From UBA5239 sp040394635 (lineage in GTDB: Bacteria > Verrucomicrobiota > Lentisphaeria > Victivallales > Victivallaceae), in the NCBI GenBank assembly GCA_040394635.1, contig JBEBRW010000002.1, positions 62,001 through 126,000 of the forward strand: DNA of 64,000 bases. The letters are read 5' to 3'. Every line of letters starts with the position of its first letter. Position 1 is the stretch's first letter. Shown here piece by piece: positions 16,960 to 25,478 of the stretch. Both the position numbers and the translations under genes were made by a program. The notes beneath the pieces are model-generated. The model was given only the letters and a program-made list of their open reading frames with translations, did not search any database and was not told the DNA's origin.

Positions 16960-18842
16960 AATCCGAACTCCAGTTGCCCTGTTGATTCTTCCGGCTCTTC
17001 CTTCGGCGCGACGGGCTCTTCGCCCATCCACTCGTCGAGGCTGACGATCTTGATATTGTGTTTGCGGGCCTTTTCCAGCTTGGAACTGCCGCCGTTCGGA
17101 TCATCGGCCACCAGCAGCGCCAGCTCGCCGGTCACGTCGTCCACGGGGTCATAACCGCGCTGACGGGCGAGGTCCTGGTAAAAGGAGCGCTTCTCGGGCA
17201 TTTTGCCGGTGAAACAGATCTTCGGCAAACCGCCTTCCTTGCTGCCCTTGGTGGTCTTGAGGCGCACTGCCGCCAGCAATTCATCCAGCAGCGTCGCCTG
17301 GTTGCGGATCTCGCGGTAAATCGCCGCCGCCCGCTCGGGCCCGATGCCGTTGATCTTGGACAACTCCTCGGTGGAGAGTTCGCGCAATTCGGCCAGCGTG
17401 TACTCGCTCAGAATCATCTTCGCCACGTTCGGCCCGACATTGGGGATATTCAGCGCGGCAAGCAGTTGATAATCATTCACATCGCGCGCCGCGGCGATCT
17501 CTTTCAACAAATTCGAGGCCGACTTATCCTTGAAGCCTTCCAGCTGCAGGATTTCGATCTTTTTCAGGGCGAAAATATCTTTCAGCGAATGCACGTTCAG
17601 ATTCGTCATCATGCGCCGGATGTTCGGCTCGCCGAGGCGCTCGATGCCGATGTTGCGCACCGCCGCGCAGAGTTGCTGCAGCTTGGTCTCGAAACACTCC
17701 GGGTTCACACAACAAAGCTCGGGCCCGCGCCGCTCCAACTCGTGCTCGCAGCACGGACAGCACTTGATCAGTACGTCCTTGCGCTCCGCGCCGGGGATGG
17801 CCTGCACGATGTACGGGATCACATCGCCCGCGCGCTCCACCACCACCGTATCGCCGATATGAATATCCTTGTCCTCGATGTTCTGTGCGTTATGCAGTGT
17901 GGCGTGGCGAATGGTGATGCCGCCGATCTCCACCGGCTCGATCACCGCCACCGGCGTCAGGCAGTTTTTGCCGAAGCTCCACTTGACTTCCAGCAGTTTG
18001 CTCTCGCGCCGGATGCCGCTGAATTTGAATGCGACCTGGCCGCGCGGATGGTGCGCGGTGGAGCCCAGCGACAAACTGTATTCCTCGTCGGCCAGCTTGA
18101 TTACGATGCCGTCCATCGGATACGGCAATTCTTCGATTTCGGCGGCGATTCCGGGCCACTTGGCCTTCAGGTCGCGGTACGGCAGCTGATAACTGATTTT
18201 GTTGTAGTCGACCATGGTCAGCCGCGCGCCCTGGCGAATCATGTCCGAGGCGTCCTTCAGGCCCATGATACCGGCCACGGCGTTGCGCGAATTCTTGTAG
18301 AAGCCGCCGCCTTTTTTGGTAATATGCGAATAAAGATTTTTGAAATCATCGTCGCGGATCACGATTTCGCCGCGCGCCGGACGGTTCAGGGGGCCCCGGT
18401 AATCGAGCGTTTCCAGCTCGATCAGCGGCAACTTGTCTGAGATATTTTCACCGGTCACGCCGTCGCCGCGGGTGGAGAGCACCTTACCGTCGAAGTTGGC
18501 GGAAATACCGTCGTACTTCGGCTGGATCAGCAGCTCTTCGTCATCGTTGCGGATGTATTTGAGCGCCCAGGTTACCACCTCGTCCAGCGAATAAGCCTTG
18601 TCCAGCGAAAGCATGGGAGACCTGTGGGTGACTTTGCCGCTGCCGGCCACAGTGGGGGCGCCGACCACCTCCAACAGGGGATGGTCGGGGTTAGCCGCAT
18701 GCAGCGCGCGCAGCAACTCATCATAACGTTCATCGGAAATTTCCGGCTCGCCGTCTTCCCAATACTTCCGGTTATGATATTCAATCAGCTGCGCGAGCTG
18801 CGCTTCGTCCAACTTCGTGATATCGAAATTTACATAGTCCAT
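16956..18842 (-). CDS. ligA: NAD+-dependent DNA ligase
   Basis: Seals nicks in DNA using NAD+. Domains in order: Ia (about 1-65, with YHNRKYWEDGEPEISDERYDE, the NMN site); adenylation domain with the AMP-accepting lysine K109 in KYDG; OB fold; a four-cysteine zinc finger at about 361-383 (CPCC...CCVNPEC); helix-hairpin-helix repeats (NIPNVGPNVA, INGIGPERAA); and a BRCT domain from about 545. At 628 aa it is a little short of the usual 670. KYDG rather than the common KIDG is a mild variation. It overlaps the HAD gene by 13 nt and the DUF2851 gene by 4 nt. Confidence 0.95.
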   Translation of the reverse strand: MDYVNFDITKLDEAQLAQLIEYHNRKYWEDGEPEISDERYDELLRALHAANPDHPLLEVVGAPTVAGSGKVTHRSPMLSLDKAYSLDEVVTWALKYIRNDDEELLIQPKYDGISANFDGKVLSTRGDGVTGENISDKLPLIELETLDYRGPLNRPARGEIVIRDDDFKNLYSHITKKGGGFYKNSRNAVAGIMGLKDASDMIRQGARLTMVDYNKISYQLPYRDLKAKWPGIAAEIEELPYPMDGIVIKLADEEYSLSLGSTAHHPRGQVAFKFSGIRRESKLLEVKWSFGKNCLTPVAVIEPVEIGGITIRHATLHNAQNIEDKDIHIGDTVVVERAGDVIPYIVQAIPGAERKDVLIKCCPCCEHELERRGPELCCVNPECFETKLQQLCAAVRNIGIERLGEPNIRRMMTNLNVHSLKDIFALKKIEILQLEGFKDKSASNLLKEIAAARDVNDYQLLAALNIPNVGPNVAKMILSEYTLAELRELSTEELSKINGIGPERAAAIYREIRNQATLLDELLAAVRLKTTKGSKEGGLPKICFTGKMPEKRSFYQDLARQRGYDPVDDVTGELALLVADDPNGGSSKLEKARKHNIKIVSLDEWMGEEPVAPKEEPEESTGQLEFGF

Positions 18843-19498
18843 TTAACTTCGGGCCACTTGTTTTTCTTGGCAAGCGCGGCAAGCTCCGGATGCGGATTCA
18901 CCACATACGGGAAACCGACTTCCGCCAGCAGGAACCGGTCCAGCAGCGCGTCGCCATAATACGCGACATCTTCCAGCGATACGTTGAAGATGTTGCAGAA
19001 ACGTTTTGCCACCCCGACTTTGCCGGGGCCCACCGGATACTCGCCGCGCAGGTAACCGGTATACCAGTTCCCCTGCACCATTTCGAGGTCCGCCGCCAGG
19101 ATATATTTGATGCCGAGCGCACGCGCCACCGGAGCACAGAGCACCCGGTTGGTCGAGGAGAGAATCGCCACGATCTTGCCTTTTTTCTGCAGTGATTTGA
19201 TCAACGCCTTCGCTTCCGGATAAATCCGCTCTTTGACAAATTCCTCGAAGTGCCAGTCGGCCAGTTTCGCCATGTACACATCGGTCTCATCCTTGAATTC
19301 GGCCAGCTGGAATTTGATGAATTCGTTGAACTCAAGAGTGCCGTTGCAATACTCCTTAAAATAGTAATCCGCCTTTTCCATCGAATCAGAGGGTCCGAGG
19401 TTATGGCGGACGATGAATTGCTTCCACGAGACATCACAATCATTGTCAATCAGCGTGTGATCCATGTCGAAAAAATAGATTTCCGGTTCTTTTGCCAT
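18830..19498 (-). CDS. HAD-superfamily phosphatase, SerB-like (subfamily IB)
   Basis: A 222-residue phosphatase. The nucleophile motif FDMDHTLID has D11 and D13, the threonine/serine motif is ILSSTNR, and the late acidic motif is GDALLD. A helical cap of type C1 lies between. HAD-IB enzymes include phosphoserine phosphatase and lipid phosphate phosphatases; the substrate here is open. It lies 15 nt after the phosphosugar mutase, so sugar phosphate chemistry is possible. The coding end contains the ligA start. Confidence 0.88.
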   Translation of the reverse strand: MAKEPEIYFFDMDHTLIDNDCDVSWKQFIVRHNLGPSDSMEKADYYFKEYCNGTLEFNEFIKFQLAEFKDETDVYMAKLADWHFEEFVKERIYPEAKALIKSLQKKGKIVAILSSTNRVLCAPVARALGIKYILAADLEMVQGNWYTGYLRGEYPVGPGKVGVAKRFCNIFNVSLEDVAYYGDALLDRFLLAEVGFPYVVNPHPELAALAKKNKWPEVKWTM

Positions 19499-19513
19499 TT
19501 GGCCCTCCTTTGT

Positions 19514-20899
19514 TCAAGGTTTGGTGGTTTTATTGAATTCTTCCAGTAGTTCCTTAATTTCTTTTTGAAAACGCTCCAGCAGTTCCCCGGTCCGCTCGTC
19601 CGAGAGCGTTTCCGCGGTGAGCCGCAAAACCGGCTCGGTATTCGAGGGCCGGATCAGAATCCAGCCGTCGTTGTAATTGACCCGCAGCCCGTCGATCGTC
19701 ATCAGCCGCTTGCCGGAGTAACGCGTGGTCATGATCCGGACAATCTCGCGGGCGGTGAAGGGCGGACAGGCGAACTTCACCGAAGAGCTGACATAGTGGT
19801 CGAGGTCGGCGGCAATGTCAGACACGCGCTCGTTGCACATGGCCAGCATTTCCAGCAGCAGCGCCATGGTCACGAAACTGTCGCGCCCGGGCGTCACCCG
19901 GCGCCAGATCACGCCGCCGCAGTTACCCTCGCCGCCGAGCTCGGCGTCGACTTCGATCATCTTCTGCACCACGTTGATCTCGCCGACCTTGGCGTAAACG
20001 ACTTCGCAGCCGTACGTGGAGGCGATTTCCTCGAGGTTCATCGAGGTCTGGATATTGACCACCATCGTGCCGGGATTCTCGCTCAGCACATGGTCGGCGG
20101 TCATCAAAAGTGAGTAATGCGTCGGCAACGCGGTGCCGAGGTCGTCGACCAGCGACAACCGGTCTCCGTCCGGGTCCTGCGCGAAGCCGATATGGCACTT
20201 CTTCTCGCGGACCAGTTTGCTGAGCGCGCCGAGGTTCTCCGGCAACGGCTCGGGAATACGCTCGAAAATACCGGTCGGCTGGTCATGGATGGTGTAAACC
20301 TCGCAACCGAGATCCTCCAGGAATTTGCGCGAATAAACCGCGCCGACGCCGTTGCAGCAGTCGACCGCGACTTTAAAATGATGCTTGCGGATGGCCTCCA
20401 CGTCGATATTGGCGAAAATCCGCTTGCAGTGAACCGAAAAAGCATCGCTGATATGGCGGATGCTGCGCAATTCGCTCTCGTGGCACGGATTAAAATCGTT
20501 CTGGTTGTAAACGTCGAAAAGCTCCCCGGCCTCCACTTCGTCGAGAAATGTCCCCTTGCTGCCGATCAGCTTCAAAGCGTTCCACTGTCCGGGGTTGTGA
20601 CTGGCGGTGATCGCGATGCCGCCGTTGGCGCCGGCCTCCGCCACCATCAGCTGAACCGTGGGCGTGGGAATCACTCCCAGCAGCACCGGCTGGCACCCCA
20701 CAGAGAACAGCCCCGCCACCACCGAATGCTCGAACATTTCGCCGCTCGGCCGGGTATCGCGCCCGATCAACACCCGCCCGCCGCCGACGTAACGGCCGAA
20801 CGCCGCCGCCAGCGCCGCCGTCAAGCGCGGCGTCAACGACTCGCCGACCACTCCGCGGATGCCGCTGGTGCCGAATTTCAAGTTCTGACGGAATTTCAT
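19514..20899 (-). CDS. glmM: Phosphoglucosamine / phosphomannomutase (active paralogue)
   Basis: Alpha-D-phosphohexomutase that shifts phosphate between C6 and C1 of a hexose or hexosamine. All four functional loops are intact: catalytic serine S100 in TASHNP; metal site D242, D244, D246 in DPDGDR; the sugar loop EGNCGGVIW; and phosphate loop RPSNTEP. The N-terminus reads FGTSGIRG. At 461 aa it fits GlmM or ManB; the symbol is a best guess. GGAGGTG inside the upstream gene and an ATGA overlap show coupled synthesis with its degenerate paralogue. Confidence 0.9.
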   Translation of the reverse strand: MKFRQNLKFGTSGIRGVVGESLTPRLTAALAAAFGRYVGGGRVLIGRDTRPSGEMFEHSVVAGLFSVGCQPVLLGVIPTPTVQLMVAEAGANGGIAITASHNPGQWNALKLIGSKGTFLDEVEAGELFDVYNQNDFNPCHESELRSIRHISDAFSVHCKRIFANIDVEAIRKHHFKVAVDCCNGVGAVYSRKFLEDLGCEVYTIHDQPTGIFERIPEPLPENLGALSKLVREKKCHIGFAQDPDGDRLSLVDDLGTALPTHYSLLMTADHVLSENPGTMVVNIQTSMNLEEIASTYGCEVVYAKVGEINVVQKMIEVDAELGGEGNCGGVIWRRVTPGRDSFVTMALLLEMLAMCNERVSDIAADLDHYVSSSVKFACPPFTAREIVRIMTTRYSGKRLMTIDGLRVNYNDGWILIRPSNTEPVLRLTAETLSDERTGELLERFQKEIKELLEEFNKTTKP

Positions 20900-22263
20900 A
20901 ATGCACCTCCGATCTGCCGATCAATCAAACCGCGCATATAGAATTCGCGGTCGACGGCTTTCTCGCGGGTGTTCGCCTCCGAAATCATGCGGATTACCGA
21001 ATCCGTGGACGCCGCCCGCAGCGACACCCAGCCATCGTCCCATTCCAGCCGGACGCCGTCGTTTTCGGTGACCCGCGCCTCGGCCTTCAAATCCCGCATC
21101 ACGGCGCGGATTAAGCTGTACGCGTGCGAGGCCTGGCAGTGAATGATGCTTTTCACGATATGATAACGCGGAATCTCCGTGGCCAGTTCGGACAGCTTCC
21201 TGCCGCTCACGGCCATGTATTCCAGCGCCAGTCCCATCATATAAAACCCGTCGAACCCCCGGACCCATTTATCGGTGGTCAGCGACCCGCTGCCCTCGCA
21301 GGCGATAAGCGCGCCGACTTCGGCCATGCGGTCGATCACGCCCGCCTGCCCCACCCGGGTTTTGTAAAGTTCGCCGCCGTGCCGCGCCACCACGTCGTCC
21401 AGTGAACGCGTAGAACAGATATTGGTCACGATCCGGATGCCGGCCTTGCCGTCCATCAGATAATTGACCAGCAGCGGCGCGGTATATTCCTCGGACAGCG
21501 CCTCGCCGACGTCGCTGACCAGCGAAACGCGGCTGACGTCGCTATTGAACACAAACCCCGCGTCGGCCTTCAATGGTCCGATGATCGACTGCACCTGCGA
21601 GGCGCTGCGCGGCCGCGGCTCGGCCTCATGCGGCAGAATCCCCGAGAAAATGCGGTTGATCGCGATCATCCGGACGCCGAGGCGCTCGGCGAATTTATCC
21701 GCCACCACGCTCCCCGAGCCGTTGCAGAAGTCCGCCACAATGGTAAAATCCGCCTTGCGGATGGCTTCGACATCGATCACTTCGCACAGCGCGTCGAGAT
21801 AAACATCGACGAAGTCCGCCGGGAGTTTTTCCAGCGGCTTGATCTGATCCCAGGTCGCCTGCCGGTACTGGTGGCTGCGGTAAATGTCAAACAATTCCTG
21901 CAGCTGGATGAAATTCAGGTAGCTCCCGTCCTGCGCAATCGGAATCGCGGCGTTCCAGCCCATAGGCTGATGCCCGCCGCCGATCAGCAGCGCCCCCTCC
22001 GCCTTCAGTTTCGGCGTCAGGAAATGAATCACCCCAGCCGGAACGATCCCGGCGTCGAGCACGCTGCAGCCGCATCCCATCAAAGCGGAAGTCACCGCAT
22101 GATACATCATATTGGACGAAGCACGGGTATCGAAACCGACCAGAATCCGCCCTCCGTCCGTCATCGTGCCGAATGCCGAAGCAAAATCAATGGCGCGCTC
22201 CACCGTCAGGCCCACCCCGACTACTCCGCGCATGCCGGCATTGCCAAGCTTAAAAGAACGCAT
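20896..22263 (-). CDS. Phosphohexomutase-like protein with a degenerate active site (probable pseudoenzyme)
   Basis: A 455-residue full-length paralogue of the next gene, alignable from LGNAGMRGVVG to the end. The catalytic serine is replaced by glycine (G97 in IGGGHQP). The metal triad D-D-D is N240, D242, S244. FGTSG has become LGNAG, and the phosphate loop RPSNTEP has become RAASTDS. It cannot run the normal phosphoserine mechanism. The frame is intact and well spaced, so it is expressed, perhaps as a regulatory or structural partner of the active enzyme. It heads a five-gene operon. Confidence 0.85.
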   Translation of the reverse strand: MRSFKLGNAGMRGVVGVGLTVERAIDFASAFGTMTDGGRILVGFDTRASSNMMYHAVTSALMGCGCSVLDAGIVPAGVIHFLTPKLKAEGALLIGGGHQPMGWNAAIPIAQDGSYLNFIQLQELFDIYRSHQYRQATWDQIKPLEKLPADFVDVYLDALCEVIDVEAIRKADFTIVADFCNGSGSVVADKFAERLGVRMIAINRIFSGILPHEAEPRPRSASQVQSIIGPLKADAGFVFNSDVSRVSLVSDVGEALSEEYTAPLLVNYLMDGKAGIRIVTNICSTRSLDDVVARHGGELYKTRVGQAGVIDRMAEVGALIACEGSGSLTTDKWVRGFDGFYMMGLALEYMAVSGRKLSELATEIPRYHIVKSIIHCQASHAYSLIRAVMRDLKAEARVTENDGVRLEWDDGWVSLRAASTDSVIRMISEANTREKAVDREFYMRGLIDRQIGGAL

Positions 22264-22298
22264 CTTATCTTCCCGGTTAATATTTGTTCATTCATTGG

Positions 22299-22326
22299 AA
22301 TATAGCACACCAACCGCCCCCTGCAA
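22299..22326 (-). promoter_or_regulatory. Predicted promoter for the mutase/ligA operon
   Basis: Read on the minus strand: TTGCAG, a 16-nt spacer, then TATATT preceded by TGC (extended -10). It ends 35 nt before the pseudoenzyme start. Confidence 0.55.
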
Positions 22327-22382
22327 GTAGTATATTTCAAAAAATTCACTCTGGAAAGTTTCGATTTTCCATTTATCCCTTA

Positions 22383-22410
22383 TTGACAAAATCAATTCCT
22401 GCATTATACT
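22383..22410 (+). promoter_or_regulatory. Predicted strong sigma-70-type promoter of sugar locus 1
   Basis: Consensus TTGACA, a 16-nt spacer, then TATACT, ending 34 nt before the start of the GH-like gene. An operator-like palindrome lies just downstream. Confidence 0.7.
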
Positions 22411-22421
22411 AATAATAAACA

Positions 22422-22437
22422 ACAAAAACATTTTAGT
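22422..22437 (+). promoter_or_regulatory. Operator-like imperfect palindrome (locus 1)
   Basis: ACAAAAACATTTTAGT matches the perfect palindrome ACTAAAGCACTTTAGT of locus 2 at 13 of 16 positions and sits in the same place, shortly after the -10. Likely bound by the LacI protein encoded at the end of this locus. Confidence 0.5.
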
Positions 22438-22444
22438 TAAAGAT

Positions 22445-23947
22445 ATGAAAAACGAATTTGAATCCTACTACAAAGACAAAAACTCCCGCCCGCGCTGGAA
22501 AATCTGGTGCGGCGAAACCAGCGGCATCAACAGTTTCGCCCTGTCCGAATTGAACGCGGCGCTGGGAATCGTCCTGCCATATATCATTGAAATAAGCAAG
22601 GCCGATGAGTACGCGTCCGCCACTCTTGAGGACCACTTGATCATCGTCGGCACCCCGGCGGACAATCGCCTGATCGCCGAACTGGCCGGACAGGGCAAGC
22701 TCGAAATCCCGGCTGACCCGGAGGGCTATGCCGTCAGAATCGGCGACTGGCCGGGTTCCACGCTGCGCTATATCGCCATCGGCGGCGGTTCACCCAAGGG
22801 CGTATTGAACGGCGTCGAATATTTCAACACCGAAATCATCGGTTACGAGGCTATCTGCGACCTGGAAAAAGACCGCAAAGTCGCGCTGCAGAGCCTGCCC
22901 GACCGCTCGTTTGCCGAGTCGCCGGTCATCCGCGAGCGCGGCATCTGGACCTGGGGCTATACGATCCTCGATTACCGTAATTTCATCGACAACATGGCCC
23001 GGATGCGGATGAATACGCTGACTATCTGGAACGACCGCGCGCCGGTCAATTTCCGCGAAGTCATCGATTACGCCGCCGGCCGGGGCATCCGGATCATTGC
23101 CGGCTTCCACTGGGGCTGGGGCAAAACGCTGGACCTGAGCGATGCCGCCACGGTGGACAAGCTGGAACAATATGTGCTCGAACATTACGAGAAGGAATAC
23201 GCCGCGCTCGGCCTCTCCGCCATCTATTTCCAGACCCTGACCGAGTTCCCGGCGGAAAACAACGACATCGCCGCGCGCAACACCAAGCTCTGTTGCGACA
23301 TGGTCAACCGGATTTCGGCCAAACTGCTGGAGAAACACCCTGAGTTGAAAATCTATTTCGGCGTCCACGCGATCTCGATCACCAACAATATCGGCATTCT
23401 GGAAAACGTCGACCCGCGGATTTCGCTGGTCTGGGAAGACGCCGGCGTGACCCCCTACTGCATCGACCCCGTCACGGTCAAGTCCGACACCAAACGCGGC
23501 TGGCTGAACCAGCTCCCAGACATGGCCTCGACCATCGAATACTCCAAACGCATCGCCCAACTGCGGGACCGCAAGGAATTCATGATGGTGGCGAAAGGCT
23601 TCATCAATTTGCGCTGGGATTATTTCGAACATCACCGCAGTTATTATATCGGCGGCCAGCTCCCGGCGGTCATCCGCCAAAAAGCAGTGCAGAACCAGTC
23701 GCTGAATTCAAAATTCAATATGCTCTGGTACAAGAACTTCCCGGAAGTGCTGAACTTCTACCGTCAGATCCTCGCCGAAAAACCGGGCGAAACCCAGGTG
23801 ACCTGTCTGTTTGAAGACGGTACGCTGGAACACACGCTGCAGCCCAGTATCGCATTGCTCAGCGCGATCCTGTGGAACCCGTACCGTGAACAGGAATATT
23901 ACTATCGCTTTCTCGACAACGATTTTTATTTTAAAACCAGAATATAG
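22445..23947 (+). CDS. Glycoside-hydrolase-like TIM-barrel protein (GH20/GH67-type layout)
   Basis: A 500-residue protein without a signal peptide, so probably cytoplasmic. The first 150 residues look like the alpha/beta domain that precedes the catalytic barrel of GH20, GH67 and GH84 enzymes (LIIVGTPADNRLIAEL, then GVLNGVEYF). The barrel begins at about 155 with ERGIWTWGYTILDYRNFID and MNTLTIWND. A likely acid lies in YFQTLTEFP and another in SLVWEDAG. The exact family and substrate are not decided. It is the first gene of locus 1 and is followed after 11 nt by a pseudopilin. Confidence 0.7.
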   Translation: MKNEFESYYKDKNSRPRWKIWCGETSGINSFALSELNAALGIVLPYIIEISKADEYASATLEDHLIIVGTPADNRLIAELAGQGKLEIPADPEGYAVRIGDWPGSTLRYIAIGGGSPKGVLNGVEYFNTEIIGYEAICDLEKDRKVALQSLPDRSFAESPVIRERGIWTWGYTILDYRNFIDNMARMRMNTLTIWNDRAPVNFREVIDYAAGRGIRIIAGFHWGWGKTLDLSDAATVDKLEQYVLEHYEKEYAALGLSAIYFQTLTEFPAENNDIAARNTKLCCDMVNRISAKLLEKHPELKIYFGVHAISITNNIGILENVDPRISLVWEDAGVTPYCIDPVTVKSDTKRGWLNQLPDMASTIEYSKRIAQLRDRKEFMMVAKGFINLRWDYFEHHRSYYIGGQLPAVIRQKAVQNQSLNSKFNMLWYKNFPEVLNFYRQILAEKPGETQVTCLFEDGTLEHTLQPSIALLSAILWNPYREQEYYYRFLDNDFYFKTRI

Positions 23948-23958
23948 GAGGATATCAC

Positions 23959-24759
23959 ATGCCGAGAGGAAAGAATTTTACACTCATTGAGCTCCTGGTC
24001 GTTATCGCGATCATCGCGATACTGGCCGCCATGCTGCTGCCGGCCCTGAACAAAGCCCGGGAAAAGGCTCAGCAGGCCAAGTGCCTGAGCAACCTGAAAC
24101 AGATTATCACTGGAGCCCATAATTACGCCGCCGACAGCGACGGTTTCGCTCCGCTGCTCATCAGCAATTACGCGAGTCCCAAGCTCACCGATGCCTGGAG
24201 CAATGCGCCATATCTCTCCTACAATACCTATACCGGTTATGACTATCAGCTGGGTGCATTGGCGCGTACCATGGTTGAACCCCGTTATCTGGATGCCAAA
24301 ATATTCGAATGCCCCGGCGTTGCCCGCAGCAGCGTATACCACGATCCGGGCGGCGGCAACCTGTGGTATGACACTTCGTATTACAAGACCGGGACCACCA
24401 ACCACTGGGCTTCGAGTTCGTACATCGTCAGCGCCACGGTTTTGAAAGGAGTTATCGGACTTTATACGAGCGATCCCACCAAACCCTCCGCCTGGGGTTA
24501 CCGCTTCAAAAACCCCGAATTCGCCTTTGCTGCCGATTACCTCGGACGCTCCCCGTTGTGGAAATTTTCCCATCAGGATGGCATCAATGTCGCCTATGAG
24601 GATGGTTCCGCCGGCTGGCGAACAAACTTCGTCAGCCGGATTCGCGCCAATCTCAGCACGTATTACTGGTACAATGGAGCCTATATATTGCAGGGCGCCA
24701 GCCGGAATTACCCGTCCGATGACGCGGCGTTCAAAGGCATCTGGAACCAATACAACTGA
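23959..24759 (+). CDS. Pseudopilin-like secreted protein (DUF1559-type)
   Basis: The N-terminus MPRGKNFTLIELL is a class III (type IV pilin) signal, followed by the hydrophobic helix VVIAIIAILAAMLLPALNKA and then REKAQQAKCLSNLKQ. Glutamate at +5 of the mature form is kept; the residue before the cut is Asn instead of the usual Gly. The 235-residue body is of the DUF1559/prepilin family, common in many copies in Lentisphaerae and planctomycetes. It is probably handled by a type II secretion or pilus machine encoded elsewhere. AGGAGG precedes the start. Its place inside a sugar locus suggests a surface role in polysaccharide capture. Confidence 0.85.
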   Translation: MPRGKNFTLIELLVVIAIIAILAAMLLPALNKAREKAQQAKCLSNLKQIITGAHNYAADSDGFAPLLISNYASPKLTDAWSNAPYLSYNTYTGYDYQLGALARTMVEPRYLDAKIFECPGVARSSVYHDPGGGNLWYDTSYYKTGTTNHWASSSYIVSATVLKGVIGLYTSDPTKPSAWGYRFKNPEFAFAADYLGRSPLWKFSHQDGINVAYEDGSAGWRTNFVSRIRANLSTYYWYNGAYILQGASRNYPSDDAAFKGIWNQYN

Positions 24760-24773
24760 CAAGGAGATAAACC

Positions 24774-25433
24774 ATGAAACGATATTTTACGCTGACCGAA
24801 CTCATTGTCATAATCTGCTGCCTCTCCGCGATGGCGGCGCTGGTCATGGGCATGAGCGACCAGAACCCCAGAACCATCGCCTGTCAGGCCAGCCTGGCGA
24901 AAATCTCCGAAGGCATCCAGGCTTATTCCTTTGACTTCAACGAATACCTGCCGCAATCGATCAATTATTCCTATGATGCGAAAACCATGGGGCAATTGCC
25001 CCAGCAACTGCTGGTAAACCTGAAATACGTGCCGGTCGAAACCATGCGCGACGGTTGCCCGGATTATCCCGCCGGCAAGCCCAAATCCTACAAGGTCTGC
25101 GGTTACGCCTACAATGCCTACCTCGGGCGTTACAACAAGGACGGCGAGTTGAAAGACGCCACCAAGATGTGGTACAAGAATTTTCCGGCCGCCAGGATTT
25201 CGCAGATCAAAGACCCCGGCAAGAAATTCATCATGTCCGATACCGTGAATTATCTGTGGCTGGCCTATATTTCCGACGCCAATTACAACGACTGGCGGCA
25301 CGATAACGGCAGCAATTTTCTTTATTTCGACGGTCAGGTCAAGCGTCACACCAAAGACGAATTCAAGTTCGATCCCGCCAAATGGGACAAGTACGATCAA
25401 AGCGAAATCGCGAACCGGTTATGGCCGCAATAA
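24774..25433 (+). CDS. Second, atypical pseudopilin-like protein
   Basis: A 219-residue protein beginning MKRYFTLTELIVII, again a pilin-type signal with the key glutamate kept, but with Tyr before the cut and a short cysteine-containing helix (CCLSAMAALVMGM). The body resembles the DUF1559-like ending, with DGQVKRHTKDEF near the C-terminus. AAGGAG is 8 nt before the start. It may be a minor subunit assembling with the preceding one. It ends directly at an array of AATTAAG heptads. Confidence 0.75.
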   Translation: MKRYFTLTELIVIICCLSAMAALVMGMSDQNPRTIACQASLAKISEGIQAYSFDFNEYLPQSINYSYDAKTMGQLPQQLLVNLKYVPVETMRDGCPDYPAGKPKSYKVCGYAYNAYLGRYNKDGELKDATKMWYKNFPAARISQIKDPGKKFIMSDTVNYLWLAYISDANYNDWRHDNGSNFLYFDGQVKRHTKDEFKFDPAKWDKYDQSEIANRLWPQ

Positions 25434-25435
25434 CT

Positions 25436-25477
25436 AATTAAGAATTAAGAATTAAGAATTAAGAGTTAAGAATTAAG
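25436..25477. repeat. Six tandem AATTAAG heptads before a start codon
   Basis: Units run without a gap at 25436, 25443, 25450, 25457, 25464 (variant AGTTAAG) and 25471. The array ends 1 nt before the ATG of the next gene and takes the place of a normal ribosome-binding site. Confidence 0.85.
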
Positions 25478-25478
25478 A

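Noticed and set aside
25436..25477. Tandem repeats as a possible CRISPR array
   Set aside because: Units are only 7 nt with no spacers, and no cas genes are present.
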